From contig JASWJB010000037.1 of the NCBI GenBank assembly GCA_032433595.1, positions 1-64,000 of the forward strand: a stretch of DNA of 64,000 nt, given 5' to 3'. The notes beneath the pieces are model-generated. The model saw nothing but the letters and a program-made list of their open reading frames with translations. It was not told where the DNA came from and did no database searches. This stretch comes from Conoideocrella luteorostrata (Eukaryota > Ascomycota > Sordariomycetes > Hypocreales > Clavicipitaceae). The position numbers were made by a program, and so were the translations under genes. Position 1 is the first letter of the stretch, and the number at the start of each line of letters is the position of its first letter. Positions 46,637 to 59,429 of the stretch are shown piece after piece.

Positions 46637-49600
46637 TATGTACTAAACGGTCTCGTATAACTATGGACGTTAATCTTGTAAAAATTATGATCGAGAAAAT
46701 TGATCAACACGCAAAATGCCAATGCAACAAGCCCTGTAGCGTTTTGACGCAAATAATACAGTGGAAAAATGAGATGAATAGATAGATTAATGATATTAAT
46801 TGATCTTCGATGCCTATGTCTTCAACTAACGGCTAGTTCCTTCAATTTATCCCTCGATTCTAGTCCTTCGACCCTGATGATTTTTGGTGTCAGCAAATGC
46901 GGGGGTAATAAATGTTAGCATGTCACGTGCCGTAAGGCTTTTACAGTAGCTAGTTCCGCAAAGAATGTAATATACACAAGTAAGTAAACTTATTAGGTAT
47001 TAAAGTAGAGTATAAAATGTATATTGTTCAAATAGAAACACTATAATATGCTATTTTAATTCTTATTTCCGAGGCTTGTTTTCCTACGCATCGTTACAAT
47101 CGTCAGCAATGCGGGCGACAATTCGTTTTGTACGGGCGCAGGCCCCGTTCTCTCATTGTGGAAGGTCACAGGCATCCTTGTGCATGCACGCACGCACGCC
47201 TATATTGTCATTCCGTAAGATATTTTGTCCTGGCCTATTATTTCAGAGAACATAGTTCGTATGATTGACGATGGGGCTAAGGGGCTACTGGTTGTACGCA
47301 AAAGGACGGCTTACAATTTGCGATGAGCGGGTTCGTGTGATAACGGAAATTATTCCAATCAAGAACGAGATTATGCTGCAGCACAGAAGTGGACGAATAA
47401 ATTAAAATGTCTTGGGAGTTTTATTTTCGTAGAACGGGAAACCTTCAAGTCAATTGAGGGACTATTAGAGATTATAACACCCATTCCCAGCTTCCATTAC
47501 CATCTTCCATCATGATTGTCGGCAACCTTTCCGACGGTTCTTTCTGCAGCGCACCTGCCCCGTGCGCGCTCAGATCCCACCATTATTGGCACTGGCAATC
47601 ACTACTAGAAAACATGACGTACTTTGTCTATTTAGAGAAGGAGCAGCTACTACTATGTCGCAAGTATGAGGTTGCGGCTTTCCATGGTCCTGTGTTGCAA
47701 AGAGGGCCACACTTTGATGCCAACGAAGAAGCGTTAAAGGCGAGAAAATATATATCAACAGTGCCGGTGTTGGAGAGTATTCCGGAGAAGATCATCGCTC
47801 AAGATGACTGTCCGCCTTACGAATGCCTTGCGGCCCCTAGAGCCAACGGTTCCTGATGCCTCCTGGATCGACGCAAATGCGTGGCGGGTTTGCCTGCGAC
47901 GCGTGAGAGAGCATCTAAGTGAAAACCATGGCTGGGACAAGAAAGCATAGCCAGGACGATGGTCGGTCACGTACCTGAAGCTAAGATGCGCCAGGTCAAA
48001 TAAAAGGAATGGTAAAAGGGAGTGAATCTACGCGGTGCAGGTGCCGGCAGATGTTGATGGACGAAGACGGCGCTATGGCCATAACCATGTTCCATCTGTC
48101 AAAATCTGCTTTAGAGTTTGTCAACTTACTAAATCCATCAGGAATGGCCATGTAACCTTCAAATGTGGGGGCCGACTTGTGAGAAATCCGAGTAAGCCAA
48201 TCGCTCCCCTTGAGGCAGGCTCTTGAAGACTTTGCATCAGCTCCAGCATGGCTTACATCGTCAGTTCCGGCAACAGCACGAGATGTGACTTGGTTTCAAT
48301 CCAGAAAATGGGTTTCCAGGACTAATCAAGCGCGAATGGACTTGCAACCAGTCGTTGCAACACCAAGTGGGTGACACGGCATCCGGGTCCGGGATCTAAT
48401 AAAAGATCGCACCCACTTGGGCACTATAGCTTGGGTGAAACTGCCGCTCCTGCTCACCGAGACCAACTGAGCTTGAGACTAACAGCAATTCTGCCGCTCT
48501 GTTGTGACCCGGACATCTTCATTTCAAGGGATTTTAAAGATAAGAGCCAATTGTGACATGATTCGTGTGCATCATATCCCATGGAGTATCCGAAGGTAGA
48601 GCCGGGATGGAACGTTGTACGGACGAGAGAGCTGAGTTTTTGGAACAAGAGATTAAAGGGCTTCTCCTGACTGATGAATCATCGGTCTCTGCAAGTTACA
48701 AGTTGACTTGCGTCACCGTCCGTCGTGGAATGGCAAACCGTTGCCGAGCTAGGTTCCAGGGAAGTGGAACACAATGGGTCATGGTCCTCATGCTCGGGCC
48801 GCGGCCGTCAACTCCATCGACCAATGTGAGATTTAAGCATACCCACGTGGGGGAAGTCTATACGAATCAGGCAATATCTCGAAGGTGACAAAACAGCCTC
48901 TGTCAACAAATTTTTGCGTTTTTCGCTGCAAACACATTTCATGAGCGCCAAAGCACAGGCATTGGTTCTTGGACATTACTCAGCAAGGTGGGTGCAGCTT
49001 GCCGGCCGTTGGCCGATCTGAGTATTGCGCCGTCTCAGGAAGACGAAGATCAAGCCAAAACTCTCTCTAGTACTCCGTACCTTATTAATGGTGCATGACC
49101 GTAGCGGCCTTCAAAAGACAAGGGTTTTGGCCGTCAACCACTGAATTAGGTATGAGAGCATGCGACGTATGTACAGGTGGACTCGGGCTTGGCTGCCGCA
49201 CTCGACGTCTTCGCTGCTGGAAGCACATGTGTGAGAGCTGCTGGTCCGTCCCTGCAACCTGGCGACAGCAAGTGCCGTACTCCGCATTGTAAATTGTGAC
49301 GCCTATTCGGCGTCTCCGTATGAGTACCGACCTACGGATTAATGGACGAAATAAGCCAAGTCAACGACACAGCACTGCCTCGCGTGCAGATTGCCGTCAT
49401 TTGCCACTCGGCAGTGGAGCCGGAGCCGCATTGATTTGCATCTTCTGTGGTTCCTTTGACAGTGGGACTATGCGCCGCCACATGGGGAAGGAGGAAGTTA
49501 TTGGTCTGATGAGGGTTGGGAATATGTTGGACGATAGCCGGAAGTTTTCGACGCAGCTTGTGGATTGAGGCCGCTAGAATGAGTGACCTTATGGACGGCA

Positions 49601-50709
49601 ATGATCTCAAGAGGTAACTCTTCTGGTCGCATCAATGAACGCGAGTGAGGTCGAGGGTGTAAGTGTGCTTGATGGGATCACAGCTATCTCGTTTTAGGGT
49701 GTGCGGAGGAATTTAGCCGGTTTTGCGTTGCGATCCTTCGGAGGTCCCCGTTTGACTGCGGCCAGTCACCGCATTCCGTCTTGGTCCAGCGTGCGGTTTG
49801 CGGCTGCAGCTCATGAAGCGAGTTGGAAATAGGCGGCGGCCTGTCTGCCTACAGAGTGCGGCGTACACGTGCTCTATTTCCTTACTGCTGCCTCGTCCCT
49901 CGCTGCTGCAACAAGCACATAAAGGTCGCGGCGCAGGCTGGGGTGAACCATCAACTGATGCGTGAGTGATAATTGTCTGCACAAGGCCCACCATAGCCCC
50001 GATGCAGTCCCTGAACCCACAGGCGCAGTGGGGACCCCTGCCACTTGAGCTTGCGCCAGGCTTTGGCCGTGGAATGGTGCCCCGTTAGCTTGCAGTACTT
50101 AGATTGGAGAAATATTCGAACCGTCGAGTGCCCTCTGGCTGCCAAACTGTGTGCAACGGATGCCACTTGAAACCATTGGAGGGGCAAACCACAATGAACT
50201 CCCAGTAACCAGTGATTGCCAGAGTGACCAACCTGGAGCACGGCGTACGGAGCACTGTACGGAGCACTGAGCTATTGTATAGTTGCAACGTGCCACCGGG
50301 GGCCCAGCACTAGCCGCAGCTGATTGGATCCGTCAATCTCAATCGGCCGTCACTCGGGGCTGGCTTGTTGGACTTGTGCTTGATCAAGCTTCTTCCTGTC
50401 TGGCGTCGTTCGGCACGGCCGTCCCGCTCGCTCGTGCTCCGTACAATCAATCAATGCAATACAAATTAAGCGACCATTCCCACCTCAATGTTTGCTGTGG
50501 TGCGCTCTGCCTGTCTTCCAAGCCATCCTCGGCCCAGGAGCCCTTTGTCCGCGAACATAGCTGACCGTCTGCGTCACGTCGGTCTTCCTTGCGCGGGATA
50601 AGCGTTTGTCGGCATAACAAAGCTCGCTTCTTGCTGCATCGTCGCGCATGGTCAGTCGTGTGATCTGATACGACGTCATTCTGTGAGCTTGCGCAACACA
50701 CAACGTACC
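46637..50709. other. Gene-free stretch between eEF2 paralogue and permease
   Basis: No supported gene in about 4 kb. It is AT-rich near 46.6-47.5 kb and more GC-balanced after that. Short frames (for example 47512-47856) have no recognisable features. TACGGAGTAC-type motifs recur near 49072, 49277 and 50246 (two direct copies of GTACGGAGCACT), and 50437. The last few hundred bases should form the permease promoter. Confidence 0.5.
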
Positions 50710-52459
50710 ATGCTTGGCCGCTCGAGAGAAGAGTCTGAGGACGGCCGCGTCCACGAAAGTCGTGATGCGCCCGCTCTCGATACGGCGCTCAAGCGCAAGT
50801 CATTTTTCCAAGCCGCTTTACCCGTCTTCGCATGCGGTGCTGGATTGTTCTCCGATGGTTACATTAACAACGTGAGTGTCTTGAACGGCAGACCCTCGCT
50901 CTGCCCGAGCGCACGGCAATTTGGCTGACCTAAAATCCGTCCGTTATGGTTAGGTCATTGGATCCGTCAATACTATTCTGAAATTGCAGTACGACACCGT
51001 GTACAAGAACTCTAATGCCGCCAAGTATGTTGCCGACATTGCTTTCGCGGGAACAGTGGTCGGACAGCTGTTCTTCGGCTTCACCTGTGATCATTGGTCG
51101 CGAACTAACTCACTGATGGTGTCCACTGTAATTCTCATTCTTTTCACCGCCCTGGCTACCGGTTCATATTATCATGGCGATGCTGTCGGCATGTTCAATA
51201 TGCTGACTGCTTGGCGGTTTTTTGTTGGCATTGGAATTGGAGGTTCGTCAGCAGCGTCCCCGAAAGACAAGCCTTGCCTTTTTGATACTGCCGGTTTCTA
51301 ACCAAAACCCGTCTTCTCTGAATAGGCGAATATCCTGCTGGAAGTGTTGGATGCGCTGAATCAACTGGCGAGCTCAAGAGTGGCACTCGTAACCGATGGT
51401 TTATCCTCTTCACCAACACCATGATCGACTGGGGTTTTGTCTTTGGCGCATTTGTTCCATGTGAGTGCTCAAGTGGCTGGTGGAAACCATCGACATGTTG
51501 TTGCCGCCAAGTATGGAAGCGCTAACATGATTGTAGACGTTGTTGCTGCCGCCTGCCATAGCAGTCACTACGAGACAATTTGGCGCACCAGCTTGGGCAT
51601 TGGCGTTGTGTTCCCATTGGTTCTCTTTATTATGCGGCTGCGGTTGAAGGAACCCGAAGAGTTTGCAAAGGAGTCGATGCGAAAGAACACCCCTTACAGC
51701 TTGGTGCTGCGTTTTTACTGGTTCCGCCTCCTGTGCGTCAGCTTGATCTGGTTTCTCTATGACTTCTCCATCTATGCGTTCGGCATCTACTCGTCCGACA
51801 TTATTGCCGGCATTTACGGCAAAGAGGCCCCCCTCACCACGATTTTTGGCTGGAACACCGTTATCAACATGTTCTACCTCCCTGGAACGATTCTTGGAGC
51901 CTTTGTTTCCGATTGGGTTGGCCCCAAGTATACCCTGGTAGGCGGGCTCATCGTGCAGTCTGTTGTCGGTTTCATCATGGCTGGTGTGTATGGTAAAATT
52001 AAGACGAATATCGCCGGATTTGCTGTCATGTACGGTGTCTTCCTGTCCCTGGGCGAGCTGGGTCCCGGCAACAACATCGGTCTCCTGGCCGCCAAGACGT
52101 GTGCCACGGGTGTCCGAGGCCGATACTACGGCATCGCCTCTGCGGTTGGTAAGATCGGCGCCTTTGTCGGTACCTGGGTGTTCCCGTATATCCAGGCTGC
52201 GGGCGGTGAAGGCACGGTCGAGTCGGCCCAGTACCCGTTCTGGGTTGCCTCTAGTTTGTGCATTCTGTCTGCCGCCGTCGCCTTCTTCTTCATTCCGAAT
52301 ATCGAGCAAGATACTATCACCGAGGAGGACAGGCGGTTTCGAGAATTCCTTGAGAGTCGCGGCTGGGATACTAACCAGCTTGGCCTTGGGAAAACGGACT
52401 CCGAAGAAGGTTCTGTTGGCCACGATGAGCAAAGGCCCGAGAAAATCGTCAGCCAGTAG
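50710..52459 (+). CDS. git1: GIT1-type glycerophosphodiester/glycerophosphoinositol permease
   Basis: MFS proton symporter of the yeast Git1 group, which takes up glycerophosphoinositol and related glycerophosphodiesters at the plasma membrane, as a phosphate or inositol source. Four exons: 50710-50871, 50954-51242, 51326-51460 and 51537-52459, giving 502 residues. Introns of 82, 83 and 76 bases have GTGAGT, GTTCGT and GTGAGT donors and join FSDGYINN to VIGSVNTIL, GIGIGG to EYPAGSVGCAES, and FGAFVP to YVVAAACH, each as in the family. It has the expected MFS marks DHWSRTNS (loop 2-3), WRFFVGIGIGGEYPAGS (TM4) and YDFSIYAFGIYSS. About 12 membrane segments are expected. The hydrophilic C-terminal 60 residues are acidic. 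The ATG at 50710 is the first in frame; upstream codons lack an ATG. Confidence 0.93.
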
Positions 52460-54309
52460 AGGTTTAAGGCGGGGGATTGTTCTCGCAAATGGACATGTCT
52501 GTGTAGCTGTGTTTTGTAGTGAATAATGACAAGACTGTATCGGCTTGTTTTTCTGTTGCAGCTACAGCGCCGTGTCAATGATGATGGATGCCGTTGAACG
52601 TCGCCAAGCCCGCCACAAACTGATCGGATAGCAGCCCGGCTTGGCATTTGATGTACCAAGACCAGTTCCTCAATTAGTCGCAGGGTCATGATCAGTCGCG
52701 ACTTAGTACTGTTAAGCCAAGATGACGGGGGCGAGAGTCCCAGCGCTCCCTTGCGCTTGGCATGAGCCAGTCGAATGACCACGTGCACCATGTGCAAGCT
52801 CGAATTTTTTTTTTTTCCAAAATTCCGCCCAAGTCCCTTATCGCTGTTCAAATTGAGTCAGTCTTATGATTCTGCGATGTCCGATTCGGCTGGCACGGCA
52901 GCGCAAAATGCCACTGTAGAGCAGAATGACTCCAAGTTGATATGACTCCAAGTTGATGACTCCAAGGTGAGCACTCAATGGATGCTCAACTGTAGAGATC
53001 GTCTGCTGATGCATAATAGCGGTAAAATGTAATTTCGGCATCTATGAACGTGATGCAAATGCTCACAGTAAAATCCAGCGGGCTACCATATATATAACGT
53101 TGAACTGGTGCGCGCCGTCCAGACCCCCCGGTCCTGACACCTATTTTCCGGCCGCAGGCAAAGCCCCATATGATGCGGAGACGGGCACTTATGGAGCTCG
53201 AATGTGAACAAATTGGGGCGTGTATATTTCAACATCGTTTACGCAATAGCTTTTGCAGGATTTCTGCTTTGGATCCAGTTTGTGGGTGCAATCACGACGT
53301 CGGCCAGGTGTAGTAGCGACTCGTGCAACGATGGGTTCACGACGCAAAGGGAGCGCATGGAAAATGAAATTGATGCATAAGTGCAGAAGCTTCCGGTGAG
53401 GCTGCTATGATAGGTATCATTGAACGATGCGTGCCAGAGGGTGGCTCTACAATGCAGCACAAATCCCGGCTCGCAGGGCAAAGAGTTGAGTGAGGGCATC
53501 GGCTAGCAGCACTAGCTCGACGATTGTTACAAGGGCAACAAAGAGCTGCTGAAAGCTATAAACGGAAGGCTTTTTGAGGGAAAATCGCAGATTTACTAGG
53601 CGATCTTAGAAGAATGCTGTTTGGCCGCTTTTAAAGCCACTACCTCAATCAGCTTTGTTGGTCATTCGCTGGACAGTCTGAACACTGCCAGCCCGGACCA
53701 CCCACCACCACAAGAGCCCGTTCTTGTTCGCTACAAAGGCAGAGGCGGAGGCGGAGGCGTGTGACAAATGCCCAAAGGGTCCTGAAGTCATAACTATATC
53801 GCAAAAAGAACCTCTCCCCGCGCCAAGCAATCGAGTTCGCAACCACTTCTCGTTTGTGAGTCGGAGAGTGGCCAACCAAGAGCCGCACGCCCATCCCAAA
53901 ATGGAAATCGCGACCCTGGAATTCGGAAGGTGACCGAGGGAGGGTGGCTTATCACCGACACAGGTCTGCATAAAGAAGTAACTCTAATTTTATGGCTACT
54001 TCACTCGTAAACATTTAGAAGACATTTTCTTTGTGCTTCATGTACTTATCACTCGTTATACTCAATACATGCTATGGGCGATAGATAGATGGCAAGTCGC
54101 ACCGGCTACGGAAAGTTGCCTACCCTGTGCGAGAATACTTGACACACAGGTGCGGCATATTCGCGCTGATGCGAAATCAAGGTCACGCGGTGACGAGACA
54201 ATCCATTGATGAGAAAGAGCTTCTGTTTCTTCTTGCAACACTGTCAACAGAAACATGAACCTATTTAAAGGTCATGAATGAACATGAAGTGTGGCCTCTG
54301 CCTACACCA
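52460..54309. other. Gene-free spacer after the permease gene
   Basis: No supported gene. It contains the three-copy TGACTCCAAGTTGA repeat near 52927-52970, a T-run near 52806 and a GGAGGC run near 53741. Confidence 0.5.
52927..52970. repeat. Three copies of TGACTCCAAGTTGA
   Basis: Three near-identical 14-base units, the first two separated by two bases and the last with one substitution (AAGGTGA). Confidence 0.85.
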
Positions 54310-55050
54310 TTTTGTTGTGAGACAGGCTCGCCCAAGAAATCTCACTGCGGCCCCCAACCATTTATATTTTTATACTCCGGCGGCCTCTTCCTGGGTAACA
54401 GCTCGCGGTCGTGCATGAAATGGCGAAGAAACACGTCTTTGTCACGATTAGGGTAGTCTGTTTCAAAGAAGATGTCGAAGGACATCCTTAGTACGGCGTA
54501 ATACATGTTGGCCGCCGAGTCAAGGTAGGACAGGCGCTTGAGTTCGGGGTATATGGCTCGCCAGTAGACGGTCTTGAAGGTCGATGCGTCCCATGAGTGA
54601 ACGCGGCAGTTGGTGAGGATGACTTTGGCTACTGCGTATGCTTCTACGGGCTCCCGGGCGAATGTCACGGCTGGCCAGTCACACACGGTTCGACAGCCAC
54701 CGCAGAGCCTGTTGAGGTCTTAGCGCGGAAGGCTTCCATCTATAAGAGCACATCTAAGAGGTTCTCGATAGAACAGTTCATCATGTGGTAGGTCTCTATA
54801 TAGCCAAGTTGCTTCATGGCAGCACGGAGGGTTGGAAGCAGGAGTGTTAGTGACAGTAAGTATCTGCGCGGTCAGGACGAAAACGAGGTGCGGCTGAGAA
54901 GTTGAACTTACAAGCTGTACCGATGTGCCCTAGTCCAAGTATGAGGATCTTCATGGGGACTGTACGGACTTTTTTGCTGTGGTTGATATCACTATCGCTA
55001 GTGAATACGTCGGTCAAGGGCTTGATTCCATAAGTCGAAGAATATGCCAT
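54310..55050 (-). pseudogene. Decayed fungal sulfotransferase (Sulfotransfer_4-like)
   Basis: Remnant of the fungal P-loop sulfotransferase-like family often mislabelled NAD-dependent epimerase. The 5' part from ATG 55050 reads to MKILILGLGHIGTA; relatives have RTGT where this has HIGT. A GTAAGT donor and CACTAAC branch site follow, but no AG acceptor is left before the next block. That block (AAMKQLGYIETYHMM...) ends in TAG at 54742-54740 directly before MEAFRAK, where relatives have Trp. A frameshift then precedes VCDWPAVTFAREPVEAY, and a TGA at 54344-54342 cuts the DFLGEPV motif. Four separate lesions make function very unlikely. Confidence 0.8.
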
Positions 55051-56536
55051 CTTGATAAACAGAGTCTTAAAAAGCCGGTCAAATTTAACAATAGTCTGGG
55101 AGACAAATAATGCGTTTGGATGCAGTTGTGGTCGGCCTTCAAACAAGCGAGTTGCTACAGATAAGAGGTATTAACCGAAAATCTTAGAAGGAAGCAGACA
55201 TGTCATTTGAATAGCAGCACTGCGGCGACGCATCCTTTACAATGCGCTATAGAGTCCCTATTTCTGGCAGAGCACATTGACATGTATACCATGTTCCTCC
55301 AATAAGTGTCTCAAGCCGGAAAGGCCTGCGTAATGCCTTCGAGGCTGAAGGTCCGGTCCAGGAAGCATACGGAGTCCGTCAAGACCTACTACTGCTATTG
55401 AGGTGTCCACCACTATTTCCTGGGAGCTAGTAAGAAGATATATCTATCAGCTAGTACGAGGCAAGTATAACCAGATACTTGAATGGGCAGGATCAATATA
55501 CGCCAAGTGGAAGCTGGAAAATAGGAAAAGATTAAGGGTGGTAACAGGGAACTGCCAAGGTTTTTGTCGTAACTTACTAGGAAGCTTCAACGCTATAGTA
55601 GTACGCGCCGCCATGAAGGTGGCTAGCTTTGTCATCCAGGCTGTTTCGAATAATTCACAATGGTGATGAGAGCGCCAGCTAGTCGGCTCTTACGGTTTGA
55701 CTTGTACGTGAACACGCCGGCTGTCCCTGTGCCTGCCGGGACATATCCCTCAGCCATGATTGTTCAATTCGTCTCATTCCCAAGCAATGCCATAAATCAG
55801 TCTCATTGTCCGAAATATCAAGTAGAATTTTGTCGTGGCTTTCCAGCCGGATGGCCGCATCGTAATGAGGCCCTACCGCCGAGCCTCTCCATTCGGCTCC
55901 AAGGCATGACGACCCATCACATAACTCAGTGAAACGATTTGTTTGACTTCTTATGCGGCTGCCGATTCGGCTTCTCTAGATGTATCCGGACAGGGGTTAT
56001 GTACGTGCGTCCGTCGTTATGAGTAGCGAGCATGCGACACCAGTGATTCAGGTCAAATGGTTTTCCTTCGTCACACACCCCCTCGCTTCTTGCTCGAGAG
56101 GACATTCACCACCCCCTCCTTGCATATTGCCGTTCTGCCTGGAAAAAGGCAGGTGTTAGGGGTGGCGCCGAGTGCAGTGACTTGCAAGCGACTTGATGTA
56201 ACATGGGGATAACCGCTCTTGGCACCGGTCTTGGCGGCGGGGACAAGAGCGTGTGCTCTGTTGGAAAGACGGGTAAATCGGCTCGTCGGCGGCTCGACAA
56301 AAGGTGGCGGTTCTTAGGAATAAATGCACGGAGCCGGCGATGACGCGGCCCTTAGGACGAAGACGGAATTGTTCATGAAATAGTCACTCAGTGCGGTGTT
56401 GCAACCCACAGCCAAGCAGTTTGTAATGTAATCCAGTCCAGTGAAGCATGGAGTCCGTGGCATGTTGGCAGCATAGCCGCAGTGAAAGGGTAGATGAGAT
56501 CCTAGTACAACAGCGTACGACTCGCACAAAATTACA

Positions 56537-56803
56537 TTACAGATCTGACGATGGTGCAGCCGCATCAGCGAAAGCGACTACGACTTGTTGACTCGACTCG
56601 TAAACTACCATAGTCGACGAGTGGTCGAGAATAACTACGGGTTGTGGGGTGACGCGCGTTTCTCCGCCTGCTGGTTTCGACGATACTAACATTGTCGTTT
56701 GGTCATCTTGCGCAATTGGACCTGGCTGGATGTAGATTCTGCTTGCTCCTGGATTGACTGACCTGAAAAGGTAAGAAAATGTAGTAGCGCTATTGTCTTG
56801 CAT
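56537..56803 (-). CDS. Doubtful small hypothetical protein
   Basis: An 88-codon frame from ATG 56803 with fairly even amino-acid use (IYIQPGPIAQDDQTT, then VVILDHSSTMVVYESSQQVV). It has no signal peptide, membrane segment or known motif. An AG after a pyrimidine run in its first codons could be an acceptor, so it may be an exon of something longer. Equally it may be chance. Confidence 0.22.
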   Translation of the reverse strand: MQDNSATTFSYLFRSVNPGASRIYIQPGPIAQDDQTTMLVSSKPAGGETRVTPQPVVILDHSSTMVVYESSQQVVVAFADAAAPSSDL

Positions 56804-57377
56804 TGAATGGAATTGCAGCTTGTCATCTCAGTGCTGAAGGTTCGCCGACGACGTGGACAGTGCAGTGAGCTCCATTCATTCCGCGGTTGGTGCTGTGCGG
56901 CTGACGGGCTGCTCCAACATGCCGAAGCTTTCTTCTGAACTTGTCTGACCCCGTCCGAAGAGCTATTTCCAAGGGCCAGCCAGCACAGCAGCAGACTTCG
57001 CTCCGGACTTGCAGTGCGCCTCTGGAGCTGCGGTGGCCTACTTGTGCGGACGTCTATGGGCGTGATGCATTGGACTGGCTAGTGTGGAAGGACGCACGAG
57101 CAAATTGGCTCAGTAAGCTTCATACCTGCATTCATTCATGGGGGTCGTCTGTATAATCTAATTTGCTCAGCCTATGTGGTTTAAAAGACCTCGCATGCAT
57201 GGACCACAAGATTTTGCCTGTGAGCTTGCAAAATATATCCCAGAAGGGCTTCCCGCGGCGAGCATACAAGGTAGCAGTCATTGTGATGCTAAATAGCAGC
57301 GGCGTTCAATACTATAATGTGCAAAAGCGCATAACATGCAGAGAGGTATCTCCCTAACCAAAAAAAAAAAAAAAAAT

Positions 57378-57428
57378 TAAATTGCAACAAATGCAACCAA
57401 ATGCAACCAAATGCTACCAATGCAAACA
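57378..57428. repeat. 10-bp AAATGCAACC repeat beside poly-A
   Basis: Four to five imperfect copies of AAATGCAACC directly follow an A-run. It lies about 50 bases beyond the 3' end of the arylsulfotransferase-like gene on the minus strand, so it falls in that gene's likely 3' untranslated region. Confidence 0.8.
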
Positions 57429-57478
57429 CAAACGCCCATAGTGCCCACAACAAATGAAACCATCTAACGGAGTCGCAC

Positions 57479-59429
57479 TCAGAGCTGCAGCAAGATATGA
57501 ATCCCTCGTGATGTAGCTGCCACATCCTTCTCTTCATCTGTCACCTTTTCATACTGAACCGTGCGTCGACGACATGTAAAGCACGCTCTAAAAAAAGTTC
57601 GGAACAAAAGCACCAGAACGAAAAGACCGAAGCCCGTGGCCACACCAGTGAACCATGTGCACGTGTTTTCGTGGGCGATTAATTCTTTGGATCGATCAAT
57701 CTCGTATGTCTGGGTATAGTTAGCTAAGGGGGCTAGGGAATATAAGGAGGAAATAATGGATGGGGACCATAAAACGTACAATGTCTACTTTGGTTGCATC
57801 CCGCGGCGGACTCGTTGAGAGCGTATTCCCCCTTGCATCAAGGGCCATCACCCTGATGTATTCTGGAAGGTCGGACCGCAATATAAAATCTGTTTCGAAT
57901 GAAGATTTGGCCTTCTTCTCGAGAACTATCCATTTGCCAGCCGTTCCGTCGTCCATCCCCTGGAGCACCCAGTCAGAGACTTCCGTCGCGCCGTTCCAGC
58001 TTGCGTATGCTCTCCACATCAGAGCATCGTCCTGGGAAATGACAAGGTGCGGCTCCGTCTCAGGCACAGAGTGCCAGTTAAACTTCAGCACGCGGTATGA
58101 CTGGACATCGCCTGTGCCGAAACGGCTCTGGGGCCCGAAATGTGTCTCGCAGAGGATTTTGCCGCTGCGAGTGAACTCTGTGAACAATCCGCTGAAGCCG
58201 TAGCCAAGAAGGACGTTTCCGTTGGGTAGGGTTTGCATTGAACCTTGAGATTGAGCCGGAACGTGGGTTGGGTTCTTGTACTCAGTAAGCAGTTCGGCTG
58301 TCATGGTGACCTGGTTGACATAAAGACGGACTCCTCTTGGATGGGCACTCTCGAGTGGTCCTCCCTCGTGGCTGTTGTCGAAAAGAGTAATCTCCTCGTA
58401 GTTATTGTCCCATCGTGCGTCGTGCTGGAAAGCAAAGTCGGTAGCTTTCCCGCCCGAGAGATCTTTAAACTGGTTCCTCTTACCGCCCAAGGTCCAAAGT
58501 ATATCACCAGTCCGGCCATTGATGTAGAAAATACTGTGGAGGTATCGGCTGGATATGAGGTAGTTTGCTTTCGCGTCCTTCTCGACGCTGTTGATGTGGA
58601 ACCAGTCAAATGGTGCGCCGTTGGGCTCGCCCTCTTCGCCAATTCCACGATAAGTATCGGCAATGCTTACATGGTCGCTTGCGCGCCATTCAAAGACCAG
58701 ATCTCCGGTTTCGATATCAATTTCTTGGAAAACACTATCCCAGATGGGACCGATCTTCTTGCCCAGGCCGGACAAGTCAATGTCTCGAACATCGTATGCA
58801 GTGATTAAGGCTGTGCCTTCCGGCGTAAACCGAAACTCATGCAAGTCACCCTTGAGACCGTTGGCGGCATGGATCCGTTGCGTCATATTGTAGGTTTCAT
58901 CCAGCTATGAATCAGGTCAGCATTGATTGCCTTCTTCTCAAACCGTGGATGAACCGACCATGTAGTAAGAGCCGGCACCGTGTCCTCCAACTGCATCGTT
59001 TCCTGCCCAAAATGTGATGTACCTATTACCTCTGTAATCTTGCGCCATAAGGTTATATATCTGTTTGTGATCCCATCCGGACGTCCATACCAACTGACCG
59101 TTGTGGTCTAGAATTGTGGCCTGGGGATGTGTTGCTTGGTCAGCGGAGCCGCGGGGTGACAAGAAGGTTAGTAAGTCCTTTGAGCAACGACCGCTTTGGC
59201 GAACGAGATTTGGTCGAGGGGCAGTGAGTTCAACGGATTTGAACTGCTGAACCGGGTATTTACCTAGGCTGCCCAGGTCGTAGGCCCCGGACGAGAGGAA
59301 GGGAGGTTGTTCAGCCTTGGCAGCCCCAGCATAAAGTGAGACCAGGAGATTCAGAACATATAGTGCGGGAGCTGCGGTCGCTGCAAGACCTGCATCATGG
59401 TAAGATTGTCGTGGTGAGAGCAGTCGCAT
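57479..59429 (-). CDS. Arylsulfotransferase-like (Arylsulfotran_2) membrane-anchored protein
   Basis: Fungal ASST-family protein with a beta-propeller-like repeat domain. Three exons, 59429-58959, 58904-57780 and 57709-57479, give 608 residues. Intron 1 (54 bases, donor GTCGGT, branch GCTGAC) joins AGSYYM to LDETYNMTQRIHAANG; intron 2 (70 bases, GTACGT, GCTAAC, CCAG) joins the propeller to a C-terminal exon. Residues about 21-39 form a signal peptide or N-terminal anchor. Family marks are GDLHEFRFTPEGTALIT, WFHINSVEKD, GDILWTLGGKRNQF and FQHDARW. The last exon has one membrane segment (about 551-573) and a short basic-acidic cytoplasmic tail, so the domain should face outside or the lumen. 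Arylsulfotransferases move sulfate between phenols in bacteria, but activity of fungal members is unproven; the substrate is unknown. No TACGGAGTAC motif lies inside it. The frame is intact. Confidence 0.88.

Larger units (their letters stand above)
55051..57478. other. Spacer with one doubtful small frame
   Basis: No supported gene apart from the doubtful frame at 56537-56803. An A-run at about 57358-57376 is followed by a 10-base AAATGCAACC repeat. Confidence 0.5.

Noticed and set aside
47512..47856. 114-codon plus-strand frame
   Set aside because: No motif, signal or homology that I recognise, and overlapping minus-strand frames are equally plausible.
43897..50709. Secondary-metabolite cluster with the eEF2 paralogue as self-resistance gene
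   Set aside because: No polyketide, peptide or terpene synthase, tailoring enzyme or pathway regulator is visible near it in this window.
51410..52432. 340-codon minus-strand frame
   Set aside because: It lies exactly antisense to the last permease exon and is a codon-bias shadow of it.
58245..58808. 187-codon plus-strand frame
   Set aside because: Antisense shadow of the arylsulfotransferase-like second exon.
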